Positions 4,795-11,886 of a DNA stretch of 14,266 bases are shown here, in pieces; the stretch's first letter is position 1; each line of letters starts with the position of its first letter. Position numbers and translations under genes: made by a program. Origin of the DNA: a bacterium (GTDB lineage Bacteria; UBA9089; CG2-30-40-21). Under the pieces are notes generated by a model, which was not told where the DNA came from, made no database searches, and saw only the letters and a program-made list of their open reading frames with translations. The stretch lies in assembly GCA_030018795.1 (NCBI GenBank), contig JASEHA010000030.1, forward strand, positions 1-14,266, written 5' to 3'.

Positions 4795-5817
4795 ATGGCT
4801 ATTAGGGTAGGGATAAATGGGTTTGGAAGGATAGGAAGGCTTGTTTTTCGGGCAGGGATAAATAATCCTAATATTGAATTTGTAGCGATTAATGACCTGA
4901 CTGATGCTAAAACACTGGGACATCTCTTGAAGTATGATTCTGTTCATGGCATGTTTTCTGGAAAGGTTGAGGTAAAAGATACTGATCTTATGGTAAACGA
5001 CCGTCTGTTGAAGATAACTGCAATTAAAGACCCTGCTCAGCTTCCATGGGGAGAGATGAATGTCGATATAGTGGTTGAGTCTACCGGAATATTTACCAAT
5101 GCTGAAAAGGCAAAGGCTCACCTTCAGGCAGGGGCAAAAAAGGTTATTATTTCTGCACCAGCAACAAATGAAGATATTACTATTGTTATGGGTGTTAATG
5201 AGGATAAATATAATCCTGCAAGTCATCATATTATTTCCAATGCCTCATGCACTACCAATTGCCTTGCTCCAGTAGCCAGGGTATTGCTTGAAAGCTTTGG
5301 CATTCAAAAGGGCTTGATGACAACGATTCATTCATATACCAATGACCAGCAGATATTAGACCTGCCGCACAAAGACCTGCGTCGGGCAAGGGCAGCCGCA
5401 GTGTCTATGATTCCGACAACAACAGGGGCAGCTAAGGCTGTAGCTCTGGTTCTGCCTGAGCTAAAGGGTAAACTCCACGGCATGGCTATCCGTGTGCCAA
5501 CCCCAAATGTATCGGTTGTTGACCTTGTAGTAGAGCTTGAAAGGGATGTTACTGTAGAAGAGGTAAATCAAGCCCTTAAAACAGCTGCCTCTACTATCAG
5601 ACTTGAAAAATACCTGGAGTATTGTGAAAAGCCGCTGGTTTCATGCGATTTTAATGATAATCCTAAATCCTCTATCGTTGATGCTGGCTGTACCTCAGTT
5701 ATCGGAGACAGCACCTCTGGCAGAGGTAATATGGTCAAGATTATTGCATGGTATGATAATGAGTGGGGGTATTCATGCCGTGTGGTGGATTTGATTGAGT
5801 ATATTGCTGGCAGATAA
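4795..5817 (+). CDS. gap: Glyceraldehyde-3-phosphate dehydrogenase, NAD-type
   Basis: This enzyme oxidises glyceraldehyde 3-phosphate to 1,3-bisphosphoglycerate with NAD and phosphate. It has 340 residues, a normal length. The Rossmann motif is VGINGFGRIGR (5-15); the catalytic Cys152 lies in SNASCTTNCLAP and His179 in HSYTND. Asp34 (NDLTD) and Leu190-Pro191 (ILDLPHKD) are the residues that go with NAD rather than NADP use in GapA enzymes. ATG at 4795 is chosen because MAIRVGINGFGR is the standard start and GGGGG lies 7 bases upstream; an in-frame TTG two codons earlier is less likely. It is first in a gap-pgk-tpiA-apgM-secG series and 25 bases ahead of pgk. Confidence 0.98.
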   Translation: MAIRVGINGFGRIGRLVFRAGINNPNIEFVAINDLTDAKTLGHLLKYDSVHGMFSGKVEVKDTDLMVNDRLLKITAIKDPAQLPWGEMNVDIVVESTGIFTNAEKAKAHLQAGAKKVIISAPATNEDITIVMGVNEDKYNPASHHIISNASCTTNCLAPVARVLLESFGIQKGLMTTIHSYTNDQQILDLPHKDLRRARAAAVSMIPTTTGAAKAVALVLPELKGKLHGMAIRVPTPNVSVVDLVVELERDVTVEEVNQALKTAASTIRLEKYLEYCEKPLVSCDFNDNPKSSIVDAGCTSVIGDSTSGRGNMVKIIAWYDNEWGYSCRVVDLIEYIAGR

Positions 5818-5842
5818 AGAAAATATTTTTAAGGAGACAGAA

Positions 5843-7051
5843 ATGGCATTTAATAAATTAACGATTAAGGATGTGGACATAACCAAAAAACGGGTATTAA
5901 TTCGTGTGGATTTTAATGCACCCTTAGATAATGAAGGCAATATTACCGATGTCCGTAAGATAGCCGCTTATCTACCTACAATAAACTATGCCATGTCCCA
6001 GAAGGCTAAAATCATCCTGATGTCTCACCTTGGTAGACCCAAGGGAAAGGTGGTGCCTGAATTAAGCCTGCAACGAATTGCCATAAAACTTGGTGAATTA
6101 CTCAAAACAGAGGTTAGTTTTGTTGGTGATTGTATCGGCGAGAATGTCCAAAAACTTGTTATGGCTATGAATCCATGTGAAGTAATGCTTTTAGAAAATC
6201 TACGCTTTTACCAGGAAGAGGAAGCCAATGATCCAAACTTTGCTAAAGAATTAGCCTCATCTGGAGAGGTATATGTAGATGATGCCTTTGGTGCCGTTCA
6301 TCGTGCCCATGCCTCTGTTAGTGCGATAACTAAATATTTTGACAAAGCTGTGGCTGGTTTCTTGATGGAAAAAGAGATGGAGTATCTGGACAGGGTATTA
6401 ACCAATCCGCCAAAACCATTTGTAATAGCCATTGGCGGGTCAAAGGTGTCTACCAAGATGGGGATAGTTGAACACCTGATAAAGAAAGCAGACTTATTTC
6501 TGATTGGCGGCGGAATGTCGTATACCTTTCAAAAGGCACTGGGGAAAACGATTGGTTCCTCTCTTGTAGGGGAGAATTATGTGCCTATTATCAAAAAACT
6601 TCTTGAGGAGAATATGGGTAAAATTGTTCTTCCCCTGGATTATAAAATAACCGATATGTTTTCTAAGACAGAGTATGGAAATGTTCAAACAACCGTGGAT
6701 GAAAATATTCCGGATGGATGGATGGGTCTTGACATTGGCCCAAAGACTATCGAGAAATTTATCATGAAGCTGGATGGGGCAGGGTGTATTCTGTGGAATG
6801 GGCCGTTTGGTGTGATCGAAATACCTGAATTTGCTGTTGGAACAACCAAAATGGCTTATGCAATTTCAGATTCAGCAGCAGTCACAATAGCTGGTGGTGG
6901 CGAGACGGCTGAGTCTATCAATAGTCTTGAGATTGCTCATAAATTTAACCATATTTCAACAGGCGGTGGGGCATGTCTGGAGTTCCTTGAGGGTAGGGAA
7001 TTGCCAGGGCTTGCGGTATTAACGGATAAAGGGATAAACACTGACTGTTAG
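5843..7051 (+). CDS. pgk: Phosphoglycerate kinase
   Basis: Pgk transfers phosphate from 1,3-bisphosphoglycerate to ADP, the first ATP-yielding step of lower glycolysis. The 402-residue protein is of bacterial length. It has the signature RVDFNAPLD (21-29), SHLGRPKG (61-68), ENLRFY (118-123), GGSKVSTK (198-205), LWNGPFG (317-323) and the nucleotide-side loop AGGGETAES (350-358). ATG 5843 follows AAGGAG by six bases. The segment ITDVRKIAAYLPTI (34-47) differs from the common ITDDTRIRAALPTI pattern: the conserved substrate-binding Arg position is Lys39, with an Arg shifted to 38 (see findings). Its neighbours gap and tpiA catalyse the adjacent steps. Confidence 0.98.
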   Translation: MAFNKLTIKDVDITKKRVLIRVDFNAPLDNEGNITDVRKIAAYLPTINYAMSQKAKIILMSHLGRPKGKVVPELSLQRIAIKLGELLKTEVSFVGDCIGENVQKLVMAMNPCEVMLLENLRFYQEEEANDPNFAKELASSGEVYVDDAFGAVHRAHASVSAITKYFDKAVAGFLMEKEMEYLDRVLTNPPKPFVIAIGGSKVSTKMGIVEHLIKKADLFLIGGGMSYTFQKALGKTIGSSLVGENYVPIIKKLLEENMGKIVLPLDYKITDMFSKTEYGNVQTTVDENIPDGWMGLDIGPKTIEKFIMKLDGAGCILWNGPFGVIEIPEFAVGTTKMAYAISDSAAVTIAGGGETAESINSLEIAHKFNHISTGGGACLEFLEGRELPGLAVLTDKGINTDC

Positions 7052-7116
7052 GCAGGCGAGAATCAGGACATGAAGAGCTTCCAGCTTAAGTAGCTATAAA
7101 CCAAGGAGACCATAAA
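7052..7116. repeat. pgk-tpiA spacer with decayed palindrome
   Basis: The 65-base spacer contains GAGCTTCCAGCTTAAG (7075-7090), a decayed relative of the TCAAGCTTCCAGCTTGA palindrome: AGCT/AGCT around a TCC loop, with outer pairs lost. It then gives the tpiA ribosome site. No promoter is evident, so tpiA is probably co-transcribed with pgk. Confidence 0.45.
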
Positions 7117-7896
7117 TTGAGAAAACCAATAATTGCCGGAAACTGGAAGATGAATAAAACCGTGAAAAAATCTATGGAGTTTGCCAGGGAGCTGGTTGAA
7201 ACCATGAATGATTGCCCGGATATGGAGATTGTTATCTTTCCGCCGTTTACTGCTCTGTATGCTGTTGCTAATGTGGTGCGAGATACTAATATCCTTTTTG
7301 GGGCACAGAATATGTATTTTGAACCGGCTGGAGCATATACTGGTGAGGTATCCCCATTGATGCTGGCTGATATTGGGGTGCATTATGTAATTCTTGGTCA
7401 TTCCGAACGGAGAGAAATCCTTGGCGAAACGGATGAAATAATTAATCTGAAGATGAAGGCTGCCCTGAACTATCGAATGAAGCCAATCTTGTGTATTGGT
7501 GAAAAGATTGAAGAAAGAGAAAAAGGTAAGGCAGGGGATGTGGTTCATAACCAGTTGGTAAAAAATCTGCATGATATCTCCAAAGATGAAATGGTGCGAA
7601 CCGTGCTTGCTTATGAGCCTTTATGGGCAATTGGTACTGGTAAGACTGCCAGCCCAGATGATGCAAATAAGATGCATGCCTTTATCAGGGAAACCATTAC
7701 CAGCCTTTATGATAAACGAACTGCTTCAAAGGTGAGGATTCAATACGGCGGAAGTGTTAGGCCTGATAATATTGATATCTTAATGGCTCAGCCAGAGATT
7801 GATGGTGCTCTTGTTGGCGGGGCAAGCCTTGATATAGAGTCCTTTGCCAAGATAGTAAGATTCAAAAGGAGTGTAATTTCGTTTGATGACAAATAA
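7117..7896 (+). CDS. tpiA: Triosephosphate isomerase (TTG start)
   Basis: TpiA interconverts dihydroxyacetone phosphate and glyceraldehyde 3-phosphate. The 259-residue TIM barrel has Asn9 and Lys11 (AGNWKMN), His95 (GHSERR, 94-99), Glu167 (YEPLWAIGTGKT, 166-177) and the phosphate loop YGGSVRP (210-216) and GALVGGASL (230-238). A TTG start is chosen: AAGGAG ends 8 bases before it, the protein then begins RKPIIAGNWKMN exactly like its family, and no ATG lies closer than Met12. The C-terminus carries a few extra residues (about 250-259) that overlap the next gene by 11 bases, which suggests translational coupling. Confidence 0.97.
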   Translation: MRKPIIAGNWKMNKTVKKSMEFARELVETMNDCPDMEIVIFPPFTALYAVANVVRDTNILFGAQNMYFEPAGAYTGEVSPLMLADIGVHYVILGHSERREILGETDEIINLKMKAALNYRMKPILCIGEKIEEREKGKAGDVVHNQLVKNLHDISKDEMVRTVLAYEPLWAIGTGKTASPDDANKMHAFIRETITSLYDKRTASKVRIQYGGSVRPDNIDILMAQPEIDGALVGGASLDIESFAKIVRFKRSVISFDDK

Positions 7897-9085
7897 ACTT
7901 ATTGAACAGCTGTCTGTAGTTACAGATTCAAAGATAGCTCTCATAGTTATTGATGGGCTGTCCGGTATCCCTGACAGTAAAGGCAAAACAGAGCTTGAAA
8001 CAGCAAATATACCTAACCTTGATGCTCTGACCGCAAATTCCATTTGTGGCGTAACAGACCCTATATCTCCAGGGATAACACCTGGCAGTGGACCAGCACA
8101 TTTGTCATTGTTTGGTTATAATCCCCTTGAATATAAGATAGGCAGGGGTTTGCTTGAGGCATTGGGAATTGATTTTCCACTTGAAGCAGGAGACCTGGCT
8201 GTTCGCGGCAATCTGGCTACTATGGATAAGGATGGAAAGATAGCTGATAGACGGGCAGGGCGGATTTCTACAGAAGAAAATGTCAAAATATGCAAGCTAT
8301 TGGAAGGCATAGAGATAGATGGTGTCAGGGTGTTTGTTAAACCTGTTAAAGATCACCGTGTTGTTATTGTCTTTCGCGGTAAGGGATTGGATGATGCCCT
8401 TTCTGAAACAGATCCGCAAAGGGAAGGACTTGCTCCATTACCGGTAAAACCACTTGGACCATTGGCTGCTGAAACCGCAGGCATAGTAACCAGGTTTATC
8501 GAAGAGGTCAAAAAAAGGCTATCAAACTCTTTCCCAGCTAATATGATATTGTTAAGAGGCTTTGCCAGAAGTCAGCAATTGCCGTCATTCCATGAAAGGT
8601 ATAAGCTAAGGGCAGCAGCCATTGCCAGCTATCCCATGTATCGCGGACTGGCAAGGCTGGCTGGTATGGAGATTTTACCTGTAGGGGGAAGTCTTAGTGA
8701 TGAATTTGACTGCCTGAAACAGAACCTTAATAAATACGATTTCTTTTATCTCCATGTAAAATATACAGATAGTGCTGGTGAGGATGGAAATTTTGAGAAA
8801 AAGGTTGCTGTTTTAGAGGAGGTGGATTCTTATATACCTGGTTTATTGGAATTAAATCCAGATGTATTGATTGTTACTGGGGATCATTCAACACCAGCGA
8901 TTCTAAAGGGTCATAGCTGGCATCCAGTCCCAATTATTCTCTATGGCAGATATACAGGCAGTGATGATGTGGCTATGTTTTCAGAAAAGGAATGTGCTAA
9001 GGGTGGAATTGGAAGGATACCAGCCATGCAGGTTATGCCCTTAGCCATGGCAAATGCCTTGAAATTAACAAAATATGGAGCATAG
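7886..9085 (+). CDS. apgM: Cofactor-independent phosphoglycerate mutase, archaeal type (aPGAM)
   Basis: This enzyme converts 3-phosphoglycerate to 2-phosphoglycerate without 2,3-bisphosphoglycerate. It belongs to the metal-dependent alkaline-phosphatase superfamily, in the archaeal-type branch (COG3635), not the usual bacterial GpmI or GpmA. Seen in the 399 residues: metal-site Asp23 in LIVIDGL, phosphorylated Ser68 in TPGSGPAHLSLFGY (65-78), GRGLLEALG, RGNLAT and DRRAGRI in the first half, and C-terminal metal residues in TGDHSTP (331-337) and HSWHPVP (342-348). ATG 7886 or the TTG just before it (7883) may be used; the AAGGAG inside tpiA is 14 or 11 bases away. It overlaps tpiA by 11 bases. 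The TAG stop (9083-9085) falls inside a GTAGAGAC-family palindrome. Confidence 0.93.
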   Translation: MTNKLIEQLSVVTDSKIALIVIDGLSGIPDSKGKTELETANIPNLDALTANSICGVTDPISPGITPGSGPAHLSLFGYNPLEYKIGRGLLEALGIDFPLEAGDLAVRGNLATMDKDGKIADRRAGRISTEENVKICKLLEGIEIDGVRVFVKPVKDHRVVIVFRGKGLDDALSETDPQREGLAPLPVKPLGPLAAETAGIVTRFIEEVKKRLSNSFPANMILLRGFARSQQLPSFHERYKLRAAAIASYPMYRGLARLAGMEILPVGGSLSDEFDCLKQNLNKYDFFYLHVKYTDSAGEDGNFEKKVAVLEEVDSYIPGLLELNPDVLIVTGDHSTPAILKGHSWHPVPIILYGRYTGSDDVAMFSEKECAKGGIGRIPAMQVMPLAMANALKLTKYGA

Positions 9086-9109
9086 AGACGCAAGATGCTA
9101 CGTCTTTAC
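9082..9109. repeat. GTAGAGAC palindrome, decayed copy 2
   Basis: It starts ATAGAGACGCAAGATGC and ends CGTCTTTAC, matching the 1811 copy except at a few positions. It begins one base before the apgM stop codon, so the repeat supplies the stop, and it ends just before the secG ribosome site. Confidence 0.65.
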
Positions 9110-9129
9110 AGAAAAAGGAGGTTTATATT

Positions 9130-9516
9130 GTGGCTACTCTTTTATTGATTATCTTACACTATACCCTTTGTGTATCATTGATTCTTCTCATCCTTTTGCA
9201 GGCTGGGAAGGGTGGAGGGTTGGCATCAGCCTTTGGTGGTGGTGCATCTGAAACCATTTGGGGTACAAGGCGAGGGAATATCATGACTCGTATCACCGCT
9301 GGCGGCGTGACACTTTTTATGATCACATCCCTGCTTCTGGCAATCATTATGCCTAAACAGGCATCTGTTACCCAACGCAAGGGCATGCTGACTGCACCAC
9401 CGGCTCAACAGCAGGCTGCTCCTGCACAACAGCAGGCAAAGCCGTCACCAGCTCAGCAGCAGGCTGCTCCTGCTCAACCACAGGCTCAACCTGCACAACC
9501 AGCACCAGCGAAATAG
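9130..9516 (+). CDS. secG: Preprotein translocase subunit SecG (GTG start)
   Basis: SecG is a small membrane subunit of the SecYEG channel and aids protein export. The 128-residue protein has two hydrophobic helices (about 3-23 and 56-74) joined by the Gly-rich family loop QAGKGGGLASAFGGGASETIWGTRRG, split here as QAGKGGGLASAFGGG (24-38) and ASETIWGTRRG (39-49). A long C-terminal tail (about 89-128) is made only of Pro, Ala, Gln and a few Lys/Ser, encoded by imperfect DNA repeats. GTG 9130 follows AAGGAGG by 8 bases and gives the correct N-terminus. It sits 44 bases after apgM; a tpi-secG neighbourhood is common in bacteria, and here apgM lies between them. Confidence 0.95.
   Translation: MATLLLIILHYTLCVSLILLILLQAGKGGGLASAFGGGASETIWGTRRGNIMTRITAGGVTLFMITSLLLAIIMPKQASVTQRKGMLTAPPAQQQAAPAQQQAKPSPAQQQAAPAQPQAQPAQPAPAK
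9402..9513 (+). repeat. Imperfect coding repeat in the secG tail
   Basis: A GCTCAACAGCAGGCTGCTCC-like unit recurs three to four times, encoding PAQQQAAPAQQQAKPS-type blocks (residues 91-127). This lengthens a tail that is short in most SecG proteins. Confidence 0.65.
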
Positions 9517-9536
9517 GATGGTGTTTTTGAATGATT

Positions 9537-9564
9537 GTAGAGACGCGATTAATCGCGTCTCTAC
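9537..9564. repeat. Perfect 28-base GTAGAGAC palindrome
   Basis: GTAGAGACGCGATT is followed directly by its exact reverse complement, a perfect 14-bp inverted repeat with no spacer. It lies 21 bases past the secG stop. No T-run follows, so it is not a standard terminator, though the RNA hairpin could protect 3' ends. I recall similar GTAGAGACGCGAT palindromes as abundant repeats in some cyanobacterial genomes; this needs a search. Confidence 0.85.
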
Positions 9565-9575
9565 CTTTGTAGGAT

Positions 9576-9597
9576 GCACCTGAAGGTGCTCACTATA
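9576..9597 (+). repeat. GCACCTGAAGG direct repeat, left copy
   Basis: GCACCTGAAGGTGCTCAC matches GCACCTGAAGGCGATCAC at 9768-9785 in 16 of 18 bases. This copy also contains the small palindrome GCACCTGAAGGTGC. Confidence 0.5.
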
Positions 9598-9625
9598 TTT
9601 GCATTGCAGCCCGACACTCCTCACA

Positions 9626-9746
9626 TCAGGCTGTGTAAAAAGTCAAAATTCATGAGCAAGCACCACAATATATTGATACGGCAAGGTTGCTTGCTACTTT
9701 ATATTGTGTGGCAAGCCTTGAGAAATCGAGTTTTTACACAGCCTGA
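9626..9746. mobile_element. MITE-like element, copy 2
   Basis: This 121-base element has ends TCAGGCTGTGTAAAAAGTC (9626-9644) and its near-exact reverse complement (9728-9746, one mismatch). It shares the body of the 1200-1321 copy (CACAATATATTGATA, CTACTTTATATTG, GAGAAATCGAG). CA flanks both sides, a possible 2-base target duplication. It has no coding capacity. Confidence 0.8.
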
Positions 9747-9767
9747 CATGATCAGCATAGGAGAGAC

Positions 9768-9796
9768 GCACCTGAAGGCGATCACTTGCGTATATT
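9768..9796 (+). repeat. GCACCTGAAGG direct repeat, right copy
   Basis: This is the partner of 9576-9597 on the other side of the MITE. Its end (TATATT) runs into the -35 element of the candidate sigma-28 promoter. Confidence 0.45.
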
Positions 9797-9823
9797 CAAG
9801 TTTCCCTGCCAATTAACCGATAA
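9796..9823 (+). promoter_or_regulatory. Candidate sigma-28 (FliA) flagellar promoter upstream of fapA
   Basis: TCAAGTTT (9796-9803), 12 bases, then ACCGATAA (9816-9823). The known FliA consensus is TAAAGTTT, 11 bases, GCCGATAA, so each box has one mismatch and the spacer is one base long. It lies 37 bases before the fapA ATG. TTCAAGTTT also belongs to the dispersed TTCAAG motif, so the -35 half may be coincidental. Confidence 0.45.
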
Positions 9824-9860
9824 CCTTAAGTAGGCAAACCATCTAATCAGGGAGGAAAAT

Positions 9861-11492
9861 ATGGAAATCAGACAACAATCGGTAAATGGATACTTCAGAA
9901 TTGACATGAGAGATGCTGATATATTTTTAACCGTTTGTCCTCCGGTTGGTGAAGGCAGAAGGGTAGAGGTTAATGATATCTTAAGAGAGCTTCACAACCA
10001 GAGAATGACTGATTACGACCTGCGGGCTATTACCATGGCCGTAAGCGGAAAAGAGGCTAAGCCTGTCCGCATAGGTAGCAGAATCTTTGCTGTTAGCGGA
10101 AAAAGGCGTTCTGTGGTAAAGGTGTCTGATGATAAGATGAAGGCAACAGTAAATATTACCCCAATTATGGGTGACGCAGATAAGCCAAGCCTGAATGAGA
10201 TTAAAAATGATCTGGCCGCAGCTGGGGTTGTTTATGGTATTGATGAATTCCTTATCCAGGAGATTTTGCAGAACAAGATATTCGATGAACCAGTAGTTGT
10301 CGCTAAGGGATGCCCGCCTGTAGATGGGAAAAGTGCAACAATTGAATATTTTTTTAACACGGAAAAGAAAAGAGCCCCATTTGCCATGAGCGAGGACGGC
10401 AGTGTGGATTTCCGAGAAATTGGACTTATTCAGACCGTGAAGGCAGGGGATGTCCTGGCAAAAAAAGTGGCTACAAACAAGGGTATTCCAGGCATGACTG
10501 TTACAGGTCAACCTCTTCCGGCAATCGATGGCAAAGATATTGTTTTACACAAAGGGAAAAATGTACTTATAAATAATAATGAAACAGAATTAACGGCTGC
10601 TGTTAAAGGGCAAATAATCTGGGATGGCTCAAAGATAGAGGTGGATCCGGTTTGTAAGATTAAGGGTGATGTCTGCTTTGAGACAGGGAATATCTATTTT
10701 AATGGGGCATTGATCATAGATGGGAATGTAAGGGAAGGATTCGTTGTTAAAGCAGATGATGATATAGAGATAAAGGGAAATATAGAAAAGGCTTATGTCG
10801 AATCATTGGAAGGGAGCGTTACTGTTCAGGGCGGGATTGTCGGCATCGGACAGGACAGCATCCGTGCACAAAAAAAGATAACAGCTAAATTTGTCCAAAA
10901 TGCAAGCCTTTGTGCCAGAGGTGACATTATTGTTACAGAATTCATCCTTCACAGCTTTGTAGATTCCGGAGAAAGCGTGTTTGTTACCAGAGGGGAAAAG
11001 GGGGCAATTATTGGGGGAAAGATACGAGCGACCAAAGAGGTTTGTGCCAAGACCATAGGGAATGTGGCAGAAACTGTAACTATAATCCAGGTTGGCATAG
11101 ACCCTGAGATAAGAGAAGAGATGAATAGTATCGTTCATGATATTTTGAATGCTCAGGATGAATTAAAAAAGGCTGTGATGGATGTTAATACTCTGCGGGC
11201 AATGAAGGAAAGATCGGGCAGCTTATCCCCTGAAAAGGAAGAGGCTTACCAGCTTGCCATATCAATGCAGATAGCCATGACCAGTGAGATTAAATACCTG
11301 AAACAACGGAATGAGAACCTTCAGAAAGAGATGGAGTTTCTGAAAGGTGGCAAAATCGCTGTTATGGAACATATCTATCCTCGGGTAAAAATCACCATTG
11401 TTAAGGCTGAACATGAGCTAAAAGAGATTAAAAAGAATATCTGCTTTTACTCAAGACTGGGATCGATTACATCATCCTCATATACAGGGTAG
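9861..11492 (+). CDS. fapA: DUF342 / FapA family protein (flagellar assembly protein A-like)
   Basis: This 543-residue protein belongs to the FapA (DUF342) family. Some members, such as that of Vibrio vulnificus, affect flagellar assembly and polar localisation; the biochemical role is not settled. Visible: an N-terminal region (1-100), the core with GCPPVDGKSATIEYFF (150-165), the family stretch AGDVLAKKVATNKGIPGMTVTGQ (split as 195-207 and 208-217), a Gly-rich repetitive beta region with alternating short strands (about 255-410, for example GDVCFETGNIYFNGALIIDGN in pieces), then a helical coiled coil (about 412-495) and a basic tail. No signal peptide or membrane segment is seen. ATG 9861 follows GGGAGGAAAAT. 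A sigma-28-like promoter and fliH/fliI downstream support a flagellar link. Confidence 0.85.
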   Translation: MEIRQQSVNGYFRIDMRDADIFLTVCPPVGEGRRVEVNDILRELHNQRMTDYDLRAITMAVSGKEAKPVRIGSRIFAVSGKRRSVVKVSDDKMKATVNITPIMGDADKPSLNEIKNDLAAAGVVYGIDEFLIQEILQNKIFDEPVVVAKGCPPVDGKSATIEYFFNTEKKRAPFAMSEDGSVDFREIGLIQTVKAGDVLAKKVATNKGIPGMTVTGQPLPAIDGKDIVLHKGKNVLINNNETELTAAVKGQIIWDGSKIEVDPVCKIKGDVCFETGNIYFNGALIIDGNVREGFVVKADDDIEIKGNIEKAYVESLEGSVTVQGGIVGIGQDSIRAQKKITAKFVQNASLCARGDIIVTEFILHSFVDSGESVFVTRGEKGAIIGGKIRATKEVCAKTIGNVAETVTIIQVGIDPEIREEMNSIVHDILNAQDELKKAVMDVNTLRAMKERSGSLSPEKEEAYQLAISMQIAMTSEIKYLKQRNENLQKEMEFLKGGKIAVMEHIYPRVKITIVKAEHELKEIKKNICFYSRLGSITSSSYTG

Positions 11493-11676
11493 ATAGCTGT
11501 GAGAGCGTTGTAAGCAGTTTCCAGATTTGACACGGGTTTTTAAGAATTTCAGAGACATAAAGGATCGTGGGAATCATGTCCGGTTATCGTGTCCGGTAGG
11601 AGGCTAAGACCTGGTAGGGAAAAGGGTTATGTCTTGTTGATTCCGAATTGTTCGACAGGAGTGGCAGGAGGAAGTT

Positions 11677-11758
11677 GTCGAGAAGGAAAGTAGGATTTGA
11701 TGGAAACGGCTTGCGAACGCCTCTTATTATGTACTACTTGATGCGTTCAATTTGTAAT
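11677..11758 (+). repeat. GTACTACTTGATGCG dispersed repeat, copy 2
   Basis: The second copy of the 1707-1802 repeat. Its last 38 bases (11721-11758) differ from 1765-1802 at two positions; the upstream part is more diverged and shorter. The frame reads PLIMYYLMRSICNV here. Confidence 0.65.
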
Positions 11759-11803
11759 GTGGGTAGGATGAGTGACTTCGTTTCACTCAAACATCGAGTA
11801 TTA

Positions 11804-11853
11804 GTGAAAATTCGTGTGAATTCGTGGCTAATCTTTGCGTCTCTGCGGTGAAT
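11804..11853 (+). repeat. AATTCGTG / GCGTCTCTGCGG segment
   Basis: AATTCGTG occurs twice 10 bases apart, followed by GGCTAATC and TTTGCGTCTCTGCGGTGAA. I recall similar phrases as intergenic repeats in several uncultured bacterial genomes, but only one copy lies here, so the repeat status is inferred. Confidence 0.35.
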
Positions 11854-11886
11854 TTCTGTATTGCTTAATTTTAGGAGGGATGTCCC

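Larger units (their letters stand above)
9517..9860. other. secG-fapA intergenic region, repeats plus promoter
   Basis: These 344 bases hold a perfect 28-base palindrome (9537-9564), a GCACCTGAAGG direct repeat on each side (9576-9597 and 9768-9796) of MITE copy 2 (9626-9746), and a sigma-28-like promoter (9796-9823) before the fapA ribosome site. An 80-codon open frame at 9574-9816 crosses the MITE and is not a gene. Confidence 0.7.
11493..11886. other. fapA-fliH intergenic region, repeats only
   Basis: These 394 bases contain a 13-base tandem duplication (ATCATGTCCGGTT at 11573-11585, then ATCGTGTCCGGTA at 11586-11598), the second copy of the GTACTACTTGATGCG repeat (11677-11758), a GAGTGA/TCACTC hairpin (11770-11788), a broken TACTCGATGTTT motif in reverse (near 11789-11802), and an AATTCGTG/GCGTCTCTGCGG segment (11804-11853). 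A 67-codon open frame at 11648-11851 covers these repeats and is not convincing. No promoter for fliH is clear. Confidence 0.7.

Noticed and set aside
9574..9816. 80-codon plus-strand open frame
   Set aside because: It is made mostly of MITE copy 2 and has no ribosome site or recognisable product.
11823..11840. Possible sigma-54 promoter (TGGCTAATCTTTGC) before fliH
   Set aside because: GG and GC are 9 bases apart instead of the strict 10, and the words belong to an intergenic repeat-like segment.
11648..11851. 67-codon plus-strand open frame before fliH
   Set aside because: It covers three repeat types; the similarity to the 1707-1802 region is explained by a DNA repeat, not by a shared protein.
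11880..11882. ATG right after AGGAGGG as the fliH start
   Set aside because: It opens a six-codon frame ending in TAA; the TTG at 11887 is in frame with the whole protein.
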